Both the position numbers and the translations under genes were made by a program. Of a stretch of 64,000 nt of DNA, positions 1-13,400 are shown piece after piece (positions within the stretch are counted from its first letter, which is position 1; each line of letters starts with the position of its first letter). The notes below the pieces were generated by a model. The model was not told where the DNA came from. It ran no database searches and was given only the letters and a program-made list of their open reading frames with translations. The DNA is from Lamellibrachia columna (taxonomy: Eukaryota > Annelida > Polychaeta > Sabellida > Siboglinidae), in NCBI GenBank assembly GCA_963662155.1, contig OY759274.1, positions 19,053,060 to 19,117,059 on the forward strand, in the 5' to 3' direction.

Positions 1-1370
1 GTGCACTTGCCCCGACTGACCTGCATGGTGCACTTGCCCCGACTGACCTGCATGGTGCACTTGCCCCGACTGACCTGCATGGTGCACTTGCCCCGACTGA
101 CCTGCATGGTGCACTAGCCCCGATTGACCTGCATGGTGCACTTGCCCCGACTGACCTGCATGGTGCACTTGCCCCGACTGACCTGCATGGTGCACTAGCC
201 CCGACTGACCTGCATGGTGCACTTGCCCCGACTGACCTGCATGGTGCACTAGCCCCGACTCACCTGCATGGTGCACTTGCCCCGACTGACCTGCATGGTG
301 CACTTGCCCCGACTGACCTGCATGGTGCACTAGCCCCGACTGACCTGCATGGTGCACTTGCCCCGACTGACCTGCATGGTGCACTTGCCCCGACTGACCT
401 GCATGGTGCACTTGCCCTGACTGACCTGCATGGTGGACTTGCCCGGACTGACCTGCATGGTGCACTTGCCCCGACTGACCTGCATGGTGCACTTGCCCCG
501 ACTGACCTGCATGGTACACTTGCCCCGACTGACCTGCATGGTGCACTTGCCCCGACTGACCTGCATGGTGCACTGGCCCCGACTGACCTGCATGGTGCAC
601 TTGCCCCGACTAACCTGCATGGTGCACTAGCCCCGACTGACCTGCATGGTGCACTAGCCCCGACTGACCTGCATGGTGCACTTGCCCCGACTGACCTGCA
701 TGGTGCACTTGCCTCGACTGACCTGCATGGTGCACTTGCCTCGACTGACCTGCATGGTGGACTTGCCCGGACTGACCTGCATGGTGCACTTGCCCCGACT
801 GACCTGCATGGTGCACTTGCCCCGACTGACCTGCATGGTACACTTGCCCCGACTGACCTGCATGGTGGACTTGCCCGGACTGACCTGCATGGTGCACTTG
901 CCCCGACTGACCTGCATGGTGCACTTGCCCCGACTGACCTGCATGGTACACTTGCCCCGACTGACCTGCATGGTGCACTTGCCCCGACTGACCTGCATGG
1001 TGCACTTGCCCCGACTGACCTGCATGGTGCACTTGCCCCGACTAACCTGCATGGTGCACTAGCCCCGACTGACCTGCATGGTGCACTTGCCCCGACTGAC
1101 CTGCATGGTGCACTAGCCCCGACTGACCTGCATGGTGCACTTGCCCCGACTGACCTGCATGGTGCACTTGCCCCGACTGACCTGCATGGTGCACTTGCCC
1201 CGACTGACCTGCATGGTGGACTTGCCCGGACTGACCTGCATGGTGCACTTGCCCCGACTGACCTGCATGGTGCACTTGCCCCGACTGACCTGCATGGTGC
1301 ACTTGCCCCGACTGACCTGCATGGTACACTTGCCCCGACTGACCTGCATGGTGCACTTGCCCCGACTGCC
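1..1370. repeat. 27-bp minisatellite, about 50 copies, continuing past the left edge
   Basis: Near-perfect 27-bp units (gtgcacttgccccgactgac plus ctgcatg) fill the window from base 1 and stop at the last exon seen of the minus-strand gene TBCK. On that strand every unit contains CAG|GTCAGT, a consensus-like 5' splice site. The array starts about five bases inside the intron. Because 27 is a multiple of three, long open frames of 9-residue repeats run on both strands; they are not genes. Unit variants (for example cactag, ggacttgcccgg) recur at intervals, so there is higher-order structure. Confidence 0.97.
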
Positions 1371-1373
1371 CAC

Positions 1374-1479
1374 CACAGCCTTCACCTGCACTTTGTGGGA
1401 GTTGAGAATGTGGACGGAGGGAGAGGGCTGCAACTGTCCGTCAGGGCTGAAGGCATTCTCAAAGGGGATGTTGATGCTG
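1374..1479 (-). CDS. TBCK: TBCK coding exon 24: rhodanese domain, middle
   Basis: Encodes [10 protein letters not shown] and [16 protein letters not shown], matching the rhodanese domain of TBCK proteins just before the active-site loop, which is outside the window. The right-hand boundary is uncertain: an AG at 1480 gives the right phase, but a better-looking cag at 1487 does not. The donor is taken as GTG|GTGGGC, five bases before the 27-bp array. Confidence 0.85.
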
Positions 1480-4400
1480 CTCGGAACTGTGCCGCGCATG
1501 AAGCTGGGAGTGGGTTAAGGACAGTGAGATCAGAAGTCAAATACAACACAAATGTCAGCATTGGTGAAGGATATGTAGGTGGAATATGAGAAAGTTCTCA
1601 ATCTCACAGAGGACGTTAGGTAAATGGAACAATGGAAAAAATTATCTACTGATAATAGTTATCTACTGTAAATAGTCATAGTGTGAACATAATGAGAATA
1701 AAATTTTGAGATATCTGATAAGGGCGAGCTATACACAGATTGGACTCTTATTGGACTCTCGATAAGCAAATGGCTTCCTTGTCCACTTGCCAGCTTTCTA
1801 ATAAAGGTAACTTCTTACATAGCTCATTGTCCAGTCCTTAGGACTGTTCAAAGCACTACACACTTCACATCTGTTCACTCTAATGCCAAGTAGACTTCTC
1901 TGGGAAGCATTCAGCCATGCTGTGTTACTGTGTCCCTCAATGCAATGTGCTGGACAGGGAAATTAGAAAATGAGTGCGCTGAGAGGGAGAGAAAGAGGGG
2001 GAGGGGGCGGGAGGGAGGGAAAAATTAAATTTTTGACTAGTATCAAACAAAATCCATACACATATAGAATGATGTAAGTGTATATAGTCAATGGAGACTC
2101 ACTAAGACAGCATATATATAATAAGTAAGTGATGTGATGTTACCTTGCCTTGGCAATGAAGCCACGCAAATGTATACAAGATATTTGATAAAGAACTAAA
2201 CTCAGTAACCCTGTTCAAACTGATGAGGTTATTTGCAATGGAGTCAAACCATGATACAGCTGTGTGTTGTTTGGTGTTATAGCTGTGTGTTGTTTGGTGT
2301 TAGAGCTGTGTGTTGTTTGGTGTTAGAGCTGTGTGTTGTTTGGTGTTAGAGCTGTGTGTTGTTTGGTGTTAGAGCTGTGTGTTGTTTGGTGTTAGAGCTG
2401 TGTGTTGTTTGGTGGTTAGAGCTGTGTGTTGTTTGGTGTTAGAGCTGTGTTGTTTGGTGTTAGAGCTGTGTGTTTTTTGGTGTTAGAGCTGTGTGTTTTG
2501 GTGTTAGAGATTTGTGTTGTTTGGCGTTAGAGCTGTGTGTTGTTTGGTGTCATAGCTGTGTGTTGTGTGGTTTTATAGCTGTGTTGTTTGGTGTTGCAGC
2601 TGTGTGTTGTTTAGTGTTAGAGCTGTGTGCTGTTTGGTGCTAGAGCTGTGTGTTGTTTGGTGCTAGAGCTGTGTGTTGTTTGGTGCTATAGCTGTGTGTT
2701 GTTTGGTGTTAGAGCTGTGTGTTGTTTGGTGCTAGAGCTGTGTGTTGTTTGGTGTTATAGCTGTGTGTTGTTTGGTGTTAGAGCTGTGTGTTGTTTGGTG
2801 TTAGAGCTGTGTGTTGTTTGGTGTTAGAGCTGTGTGTTGTTTGGTGTTAGAGCTGTGTGTTGTTTGGTGGTTAGAGCTGTGTGTTGTTTGGTGTTAGAGC
2901 TGTGTGTTGTTTGGTGTTAGAGCTGTGTGTTGTTTGGTGTTAGAGCTGTGTGTTGTTTGGTGTTAGAGCTGTGTGTTGTTTGGTGTTAGAGCTGTGTGTT
3001 GTTTGGTGTTAGAGCTGTGTGTTGTTTGGTGGTTAGAGCTGTGTGTTGTTTGGTGTTAGAGCTGTGTTGTTTGGTGTTAGAGCTGTGTGTTTTTTGGTGT
3101 TAGAGCTGTGTGTTTTGGTGTTAGAGATTTGTGTTGTTTGGCGTTAGAGCTGTGTGTTGTTTGGTGTCATAGCTGTGTGTTGTGTGGTTTTATAGCTGTG
3201 TTGTTTGGTGTTGCAGCTGTGTGTTGTTTAGTGTTAGAGCTGTGTGCTGTTTGGTGCTAGAGCTGTGTGTTGTTTGGTGCTAGAGCTGTGTGTTGTTTGG
3301 TGCTATAGCTGTGTGTTGTTTGGTGTTAGAGCTGTGTGTTGTTTGGTGCTAGAGCTGTGTGTTGTTTGGTGTTATAGCTGTGTGTTGTTTGGTGTTAGAG
3401 CTGTGTGTTGTTTGGTGTTAGAGCTGTGTGTTGTTTGGTGTTAGAGCTGTGTGTTGTTTGGTGTTAGAGCTGTGTGTTGTTTGGTGGTTAGAGCTGTGTG
3501 TTGTTTGGTGTTAGAGCTGTGTGTTGTTTGGTGTTAGAGCTGTGTGTTGTTTGGTGTTAGAGCTGTGTGTTGTTTGGTGTTAGAGATGTGTGTTGTTTGG
3601 TATTAGAGCTGTGTTACATGTTCACAACATAACATACTGAATTAAACATCTAGACGTACTTTACTGAACATTTAGTCTTATTCAAGGTAGGAATACAGAT
3701 AACACAGTAATTTACAACATTCAGCATCCACTGAATCACCATCACATCACCATGGCAACTGGCAGTGTCTCCAAGGATACTCATCATAACTGCGCACATC
3801 GACCACAAGTATGCGTGGCTTTGTGTACCGGGTGCGTTTACTTGGGTTCTGACCATTGGTTGCCCCTAGCAACCCACAGAGGTCAAGCAAGTCCTCGGCC
3901 GAGATGTGCGGACAGACTTCGTTCTTGAGCTCCTCCAGGGGGACGGCGTCCATCGACTGCAACATTTACACATTAAATGCGTGATTATTTTATTGTCGTA
4001 GCAACACTCTTTGACATTATAACACAACTTTTATTAACATATCCAACTGTTTAAATGTAGAGACTTTCATCGTCTTTCCAAGAAGGCTTCTTCAGTACAT
4101 TTGATGTCCTGGTAGGATGACGTCATCCTACCAGGATGTACTGAAGAAGCCATCTTGGAAAGACGATGAAAGTCTCTACATCTAAACTGTAGGATATGTT
4201 AATAAAACTGTTATTACGAAAATTAACTGAATGAAAAAACACTCTTTGGCATTGAGCAATTTGTGAATGCAGAATCTGATGCTTTTTTAAATTTGTAACT
4301 GTGTAGGATGAAATTTTTAATTATAAACATATAATGTTCATGTTTATTTTCTCACCAGTTCCGCCTCGCCCAGGTTACTGAGCTGTCGGAGGAAGAGGGT

Positions 4401-7400
4401 ATGTTCACTGCTGATGTTGCTATCCTTTGTCGTCTTCCTCCTAGGTGTTGGTTTTGCATGCTGTCGGTAGGTGGCGCTCTTTGGTGTACCACAGAAAATT
4501 CGGACCGAATCAGAAACACATCGATCGATGGCTATTTCTGCAAAAACAACAATGTAGACCATGTGAGTTGTTGGTGCAAGGAGGTCTTGCAAACACATCA
4601 ATGTAGACCATGTAGTTGTTGATGCAAGGAGTTCTTACAAACACAGCAATGTAGAGTGTGAGTTGTTGGTGCAAGGAGTTCTTGCAAACACAGCAATGTA
4701 GAGTGTGAGTTGTTGGTGCAAGGAGGTCTTGCAAACACATCAATGTAGACCATGTAGTTGTTGATGCAAGGAGGTCTTACAAACACAGCAATGTAGAGTG
4801 TGAGTTGTTGGTGCAAGGAGGTCTTACAAACACAGCAATGTAGAGTGTGAGTTGTTGGTGCAAGGAGGTCTTACAAACACAGCAATGTAGAGTGTGAGTT
4901 GTTGGTGCAAGGAGGTCTTACAAACACATCAATGTAGAGTGTGAGCTGTTGGTGCAAGGAGGTCTTACAAACACAGCAATGTAGAGTGTGAGTTGTTGGT
5001 GCAAGGAGGTCTTACAAACACAGTAATGTAGAGTGTGAGTTGTTGGTGCAAGGAGTTCTTACAAACACAGCAATGTAGAGTGTGAGTTGTTGGTGCAAGG
5101 AGGTCTTACAAACACAGCAATGTAGAGTGTGAGTTGTTGGTGCAATGAGTTCTTACAAACACAGCAATGTAGAGTGTGAGTTGTTGGTGCAAGGAGTTCT
5201 TACAAACACATCAATGTAGACCGTGTAGTTGTTGGTGCAAGGAGGTCTTACAAACACAGTAATGTAGAGTGTGAGTTGTTGGTGCAAGGAGTTCTTACAA
5301 ACACATCAATGTAGATGGTGTAGTTGTTGGTGCAAGGAGTTCTTACAAACACAGCAATGTAGAGTGTGAGTTGTTGGTGCAAGGAGGTCTTACAAACACA
5401 TCAATGTAGAGTGTGAGTTGTTGGAGCAACGAGTTCTTACAAACACATCAATGTAGACGGTGTAGTTGTTGGTGCAAGGAGTTCTTACAAACACAGCAAT
5501 GTAGAGTGTGAGTTGTTGGTGCAAGGAAGTCTTACAAACACAGTAATGTAGAGTGTGAGTTGTTGGTGCAAGGAGTTCTTACAAACACAGCAATGTAGAG
5601 TGTGAGTTGTTGGTGCAAGGAGGTCTTACAAACACAGCAATGTAGTGTGAGTTGTTGGTGCAAGGAGTTCTTACAAACACATCAATGTAGACCGTGTAGT
5701 TGTTGGTGCAAGGAGGTCTTACAAACACAGTAATGTAGAGTGTGAGTTGTTGGTGCAAGGAGTTCTTACAAACACAGCAATGTAGAGTGTGAGTTGTTGG
5801 TGCAAGGAGTTCTTACAAACACATCAATGTAGACCGTGTAGTTGTTGGTGCAAGGAGGTCTTATAAACACATCAATGTAGATGGTGTAATTGTTGGTGCA
5901 AGGAGTTCTTACAAACACAGCAATGTAGAGTGTGAGTTGTTGGTGCAAGGAAGTCTTACAAACACAGTAATGTAGAGTGTGAGTTGTTGGTGCAAGGAGT
6001 TCTTACAAACACAGCAATGTAGAGTGTGAGTTGTTGGTGCAAGGAGGTCTTACAAACACAGCAATGTAGTGTGAGTTGTTGGTGCAACGAGTTCTTACAA
6101 ACACATCAATGTAGACGGTGTAGTTGTTGGTGCAAGGAGTTCTTACAAACACAGCAATGTAGAGTGTGAGTTGTCGGTGCAAGGAGGTCTTACAAACACA
6201 TCAATGTAGAGTGTGAATTGTTGGTGCAAGGAGGTCTTACAAACACATCAATGTATACCATGTAGTTGTTGGTGCAAACTGCTGGAAGTGATACATTATA
6301 CTATAAACTAGAGAAACCAGTGTCTTTGGGATTGAATGTGGAGTGGTCCATTACATTTGGTGCTCTTCCACCTGCCCTGTCACAGTAAAATCAACAACTT
6401 TTACCGATTTCTAAATAGTTTTATGAAAAATTATTCAAAAGTGCAGTATTTTTCAGTCAGAAACAGATGGCCGTTCATTTACAAATATTACAGTAATAAT
6501 AAAGTTTTTTTTCTAAAAATATTACAGTAATAAATCACAAAAAGAAATTCCAGAACACATAATAAAAAAACTGCCTTACCTGGCATATCTGAGAAGAGTA
6601 ATATGCACTCATTGAACCCGTATGAGAGAAGTTGGTCCCGCAGTTGCTGCAGGATGGCGACACCGATGCAGAGTGGGAATGAACTGCCGCCAAGTAACAA
6701 TGTGTCCCAGAGGTGGAAGATCTTGTGTAGAGGGAAGACGTCTGGGAAACAACAAAGTGTAGAGTGAGTGGGAACAAGTCTAGGAGACAACAAGGTATGG
6801 ATTGAGTGGGGACACGTCTGAGAGACAACAAGGTACAGAATGAGTGAGAACACGTCTGATAGACAACAAGGTATGGAATGAGAGGTAACATGTCTGGGAG
6901 ACAACAAGGTACGGAATGAGTGGGAACACGTCTGGGAGACAAGGTACGGAGTGAGTGGGAACACATCTGGGAGATGACAGGGTACAGAGTGAATGGGAAC
7001 ATGTCTGTGAGGCAACAAGGTACAGAGTGAGTTGAAAGTCTTTTATGTTTATTATTTTCTTGCTGCAGCTTTTGTCTTAGTGTCTTTTGTCTTAATGTCT
7101 TTTGCCTTAGTGTCTTTTGTCTTAATGTCTTTTGTCTTAGTGTCTTTTGTCTTAATGTCTTTTGTCTTTTGTCTTAATGTCTTTTGTCTTAATGTCTTTT
7201 GTCTTAATGCTTTAGTACAGCTAAATAGTTTTAATTTATCTGTCGTACATTTTTATGTTTGTGATGTGTTGTCATAACATAAGATCTAACAAATAACATT
7301 CACCAGACAAATGTACACAATGACTCAATGAGGTAGATTATAGCTAACTTAAATGTGTTAAGTTATAGCTAACTTACACAAGTACATCGTGTGTGAAGTC

Positions 7401-10400
7401 ATAGATAGCTTACATAAGTACATAGTGTGTTAAGTCATAGCTAACTTACACAAGTACACTGTGTGTTAAGTCATAGATAGCTTACATAAGTACATAGTGT
7501 GTTAAGTCATACCTAACTTACACAAGTAAATAGTGTGTTAAGTCAGAGCTAACTTACATGAGTACATAGTGTGTTAAGTCATAGCTAACTTACATAAGTA
7601 CATAACTGGTCATGTCATAACTAGTTTACATGAGTACATAGTGTGTTAAGTCTTTGTTAACTTACACAAGTACATTGTGTGTTAAGTCATATATAGCTTA
7701 CATAAGTACATAGTGTGTTAAGTCATAGTTAACTTAAACAAGTACATTGTATATTAAGTCATAGCTAACTTACATAAGTATATAGTGTGTTAAGTTAAAG
7801 ATAGCTTACATAAGTACATAGTGTATTAAGTCATAGCTAGCTTACATAAGTACATAATTGGTCATGTCATAACTAGCATACATAAATACATAGTGTGTTA
7901 AGTCAAAGATAGCTTAAACAAGTACACAGAGGGTTAAGTCATAGCTAACTTACATCAGTACATAGTGTGTTAAGTCATAGCTAACTTACACAAGTACATT
8001 GTGTGTTGTCATAGCTAACTTACATAAGTACATAACTGGTCATTTCATAACTAGCTTACATAAGTACATAGTGTGTTAAGTCACAGATAGCTTACACAAG
8101 TACATAATGTGTTTATGTAGCTGGCTGTTCCTATCTATGCTTGTTTTGAATTGAGTAGTTTCAATAAAAGTTTTTAAAATAAACCAACCATTTCTTCACA
8201 AATTGTAGTTGAAATACTAAATAATACTCTAGATTAATAATTTCATGATTAAATTTTTTTTTGTAGTATATGAAAAAATACCCACAAAATGCCATATAAT
8301 TTGGAGAAAACCCCCAAACAAATAAATGACATACATGTAAGAATGACAGGGTCCCTGATGATCCCACAAGTTATCTTGGTTAACAAGAACGAATTACAGC
8401 AGGGCCAGGACGATTTTAGCAGAAATTTCAATGACAGTCCAAACTCCTAGTGCATGGAAAGTTGCATACATGTAAGACACATTAAATTCACACCCCAAAT
8501 TGTAGCTTTGTAAGACTTATAGTTTTTATAAAATGTTTAATTATGTAATGTTTCCTGGTTGTTAATAAATTTTTTTTTTATAGATATGTGTATCGTGCGT
8601 GAAATGTGACGTTTTTTACTGACGTTTTACGAATTGTTGACAAAACATAACGGCTATTTCAAATATTGACATGTCCCCTTAATTTTACTGCCACAAAAGC
8701 TCTGGAACTTGCATTTGTAACATATTGTTGTCTATCAAGAGCCCAGTATTAGGGCACATGGTCAGTTGTTTACACATGCATAAGATCGTTTGATTTGCCT
8801 GTTATCAGACAAGAGTGACCAGTTCACAGCAACTGGTGGGTTCTGTTCGGCATCAATGACAATTAACTTGATATGATGATATGGTCATAGTGAATGAATT
8901 TGTGCTGGTTCAAAGACGTGTGCACTGACTCGAAAAACGTGGTTGTTATTATGGAAACATTGTCAGCATTTCCAAGAAGTCAGGGGGATTTCCAAAAGGA
9001 CTGTTTTTTAAAGGATGGATTGGTGAAATATGACGTTACTGCCGGGTGATTATTTGTGGTGTCAATGTTCAGTTCCATTATATAACTTCCATATTTCCTA
9101 GCATGCTATGAGGAAAAAATTAAACAATCAACAGACATGTTAGCCGCCCCAGCTGCCTTAAGTCATAGCTAGCTTACATAAATGCATAACGTGTTAAGTC
9201 AGAGTAAACTTAAATGAATAGATAATGAGTCATGTGACAGTAAACTTACGGGCGTACATTGTGAGAAACCAGGGAATGGCATAAAGCTGAAAACAAGAAA
9301 CGAAAAATAATCACGTCACCAACAAAACATATCAGGACATGCGAACATTCCTGAACACATTTTCATCAAATTTGCTAGAAAGGTTTTATCATACTGACAA
9401 ATCCATAATCTGATTTTAATGTATATATGAACAACTATGTTCTTACCTTCGGTGACCGACTACACTGCCATCTAGTGGTCAGTTGTGAAGACATCTTCGG
9501 TTTAATGATGGACACTCATTTAACCATGGACACATACAATGGAAATCTTTAGAGAGTACAGGGGGTGAGGACCAACAGTTTCTACTTTTAATTCAGGATA
9601 GCGTCCTTACTCAACACATGCTAGAATCAACCAGGGGAGATAATGTGCTAGATATAGTTTTGTCTTCACAAAATAAATTAGTGGACAATGTCAAAATACA
9701 TGAACCATTGGGTAACAGTGATCATAATCAAATACATGTTGACATCAAAGAAAGATCACAAAGTAAAAATAAAAAAATACAGGAGAAACTTCCACAAAGG
9801 TAAATATAAAGATTTGAGAAAATACTTAGCAAAGCTGCATTGGAATAACATGCTGAGGAATAAGACAGCTACTGAATGATGGAACATTCTAAAATATGAA
9901 ATTCAGAGTATCATTGAAAGATATTTTCCCTTGAAAAAAGGGAAAAGGGTCTAAAAAGAAACAATTGTCAAAAGAAGCTATTAGAAAAGGATGAAAACTA
10001 CACAAATTACAAAGAGGCCCTTAATGCAGCCACAACTGAAATTAGACAAACGAAAAGAAGGTATGAGCAAAAATGAGCATGTGACATAAAAAAGACAGCA
10101 AGAGTTTTGATGCATATGTCAGGAATAAACAAAGCCTACGAGACAAGGTTAGACCACTAGAAGACATTGCGGGAAATATAATATCACAAGGTTATTAATT
10201 TATTACCAGTTCCAGATGTTAAATTTCAGGGGATGTCACAATCGACTGGATAGAACAATGGCTGACTGACAGAAGACAGCGTGTTGTAGTCGATGCGGAG
10301 GTTTCAAACTGGAAATCAGTTTTGAGTGGGATACCACAAGGATCAGTATAAGGACCTTTATTTTTCTTAATAAATATCAGTATCAGAACAAATAACGTAC

Positions 10401-13400
10401 TGAAATTTGCGGATGACATAAAAGTATTTAGAAAGGTTAACAATGATGGTGATAAACAACATTTACAAAACGATCTAGACAAATTAGTGAGAAATGGCAG
10501 ATGCTATTAAATTTTGGGAAATGTAAAGCCTACATACAGGACACGGGAACTTGGATGGAAGATACTGTCCTAGGTACTACTCTAACAGAAAAGGACATAG
10601 GAGTAACAACAAGTGCTGATATGAAAGTTTCAGAGCAATGTGGTATTGCAGCTTCAAAGGTAATCAAATTCTTGGGTTGATTAGGAGAAATATAACATAC
10701 AAGGAAAATTAACTAATTATACCTGTGCATAAAGCAATAGTTCGGCCTCATTTAGAATACTGCATACAAGCTTGGAGACCATATTGTAAGAAGGATATAG
10801 ATACACTTGAAAGAATACAGAGGAGAGCAACTAAAATTATTCCAGAACTGAGAGACCTTAGTTATGAAGAACATCTAAAAGAATATGGTTTAACAACTCT
10901 GACAAGGAGGTTAAGAGGAGATCAAATTGAAGTTTTTAAGATATTGAATGGGTAAGAAAATATTGATAGAAATATTTTTTTCTCACACAAGAAAGATAGT
11001 AGAACGAGAGGATATGAGGTAACATTAGTAAAGGATCAGTGTGGATTGGATATCAGGAAGTACTCGTTCTCACAGAGGACAATAAATGAATGGAACAAAT
11101 TACCTACAGATTGTGTAACTGCTAGCAGTGTGAATATGTTTAAAAACAAGGATGACACATCTCTATAGGGCGGGTTACACATAGATGAATACATTTTGGA
11201 CTCTAGATAAGCCATCTAGGCCTTTGCCTTGGATAGCAATCTTTTAACAAGATTTAACAAGATGGCCATCCAAACAACAATTTCCAGATGGCAAGTGGAC
11301 AAAGAAGCCATTGGCTTATCGAGAGTTCAACAATTTTATCATCTATGTATAGCCCGCCTTTATCAGATATCTGTCAATTCTATTTTTAAACATATTTACA
11401 CTACTAGCATTACCACAATCATTTGGCAGTTTGTTCCATTCATTTATCACCCTCTGTGAGAAAGAGTACTTTCTCATGTCCAACCTACACTGCTCCTTAA
11501 CTAATGCTGCTTTGTGTCCTCTGGTTCTACTGCCTTCTTTAAGTTTGAAGAACATATTCCTATCAACATCCTCATAACCGTTCACTATTTTAAACACTTC
11601 TATTTGGTCTCCTCTTAGTCTCCTGGTCTCGGGTGTTGTCAAACCACATTGTAATTAGCAGCTTTCATAACTAAGGTCTCTCAACTCTGGAATCACTTTA
11701 GTTGCTCTTCATTGTATTCTTTCTAGTTTGTCTAAGTCCTTCTTACGATACGGCCTCCATGCTTGTATACAATATTCCAACTGTGGTCTAACTATTGTTT
11801 TTTACATGGGTACAATTAGCTGTTTCTCCTTATACATGATAGTTATCCTAATTAGCCCTAGAATTTGATTTCCTTTCGAAGCAGCAATCCCACATTGCTC
11901 TGAAACTTTCATGTCAGCACTAAATGTTAAAAGTCCTTTTCTTGTGTGGTTCTACCTAGTACAGCATCCCCCATTTTATATTCTTTGTCCATGTTTCCAT
12001 GTCCTATGTGTATGCATTTACACTTCCCAAAATTGTATAACATTTGCCATTTTTCCGACCATTTAACTAATTTATCTAGATCATCCTGTAAACTTTGTTT
12101 ATCTGTATCATTAGTAACCCTTCTGAATACTTTTGTGTCATCTGCAAATTTCAGTACTTTGCTGGATATGTCATCTTCCAAATCATTTATATACATTAAA
12201 AACAGTATAGGGCCTAATACTGATCCCTGTGGTACCCTGCTCAAAACATATTTCCAGTTTGAAATCTCACCATCTACTGTTACTCTCTGTCTTCTGTGTG
12301 TAAGCCACTTTTCTATACAGTTGATTACATCATTAACATGGGCTTTTAGTTTGTTTAAGTAACAATCTTTGATGTGGTACTTTATCGAAAGCTTTCTGAA
12401 AATCTAAGTAGACAACATCCACTGGTGACCCGTCATCTACCCACTTTGTAATTTCTTCAAAAAACAAGAGATTGGTTAGACATGACCTACTTTTAGGAAC
12501 CCATGTTGAGATGTATTTATTAATTTATGTTTTACAAGGAATTCCACCATGTGGTCTCTAATTAATGTTTCGAGTAATTTACATACAACTGATATTAAAC
12601 TGACTGGTCTGTAATTTTCTGGTGGTACCCTTCTGTTTGTGAGCAATTTTTCTAATAGCCTCTTTAGACAGGTGTTTCTTCCTGGACCTTTTCCCTTGTT
12701 TTCTTAATGGAACAAATTTCTCAGTAATGCCCCCAATCTCATATTTTAAACAAGTCCAGCATTCTGTTGCTGTCTTGTTCTTCAGCATGTTATTCCAATC
12801 TACACTTGCTAGATATGTTCTCATCTCTTTATATTTGCCTTTGTTGAAGTTCCTCCTCCATTGTTTTTTATATGCAGTCCCCGTTTTTACTTTTATATTA
12901 AAATGGATCTGGTTATGGTCACTTGAACCCAAAGGTTCGTGAACTTTAACATTGTCAACTAATTCAGTTTTAGAAGACAAAATTCAATCTAACACATTCC
13001 CACCTCTGGTTGGTTCCAAGACATGTTGAGTAAGGAAACAATCCTGTGTTAGAAGTAGAAACTGATGGTCGTCACCTCCAGCACTCTCTAATGATTTCCA
13101 TTGTATATGGCCATGGTTAAGATCACCCATTATAACACATTCCCCTTGCTCACCTCCCTTATCGCCTTTTGTAATTTTAAATCTTCCTCTTGTCCTATGT
13201 TAGGACTATGATAAACTACTCCTATTGTAAATGTTGAGTTCCTGGTAACTATGTTACACCAAATTGCTTCTTCACAATCTGCTTCACTTTTCAGTGTTAT
13301 TTCATATGCTTGGATAGATTCTTTAATATATAAAATTACTCCACCTCCCCTTCTTTCTCGTCTATCTTTCCTAAACATTACATAGCCTATCAGTGCTAAC

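Noticed and set aside
1..1370. Regular short repeats resembling a CRISPR array
   Set aside because: Units are directly contiguous with no unique spacers, in an animal genome with introns and LINEs; it is a minisatellite.
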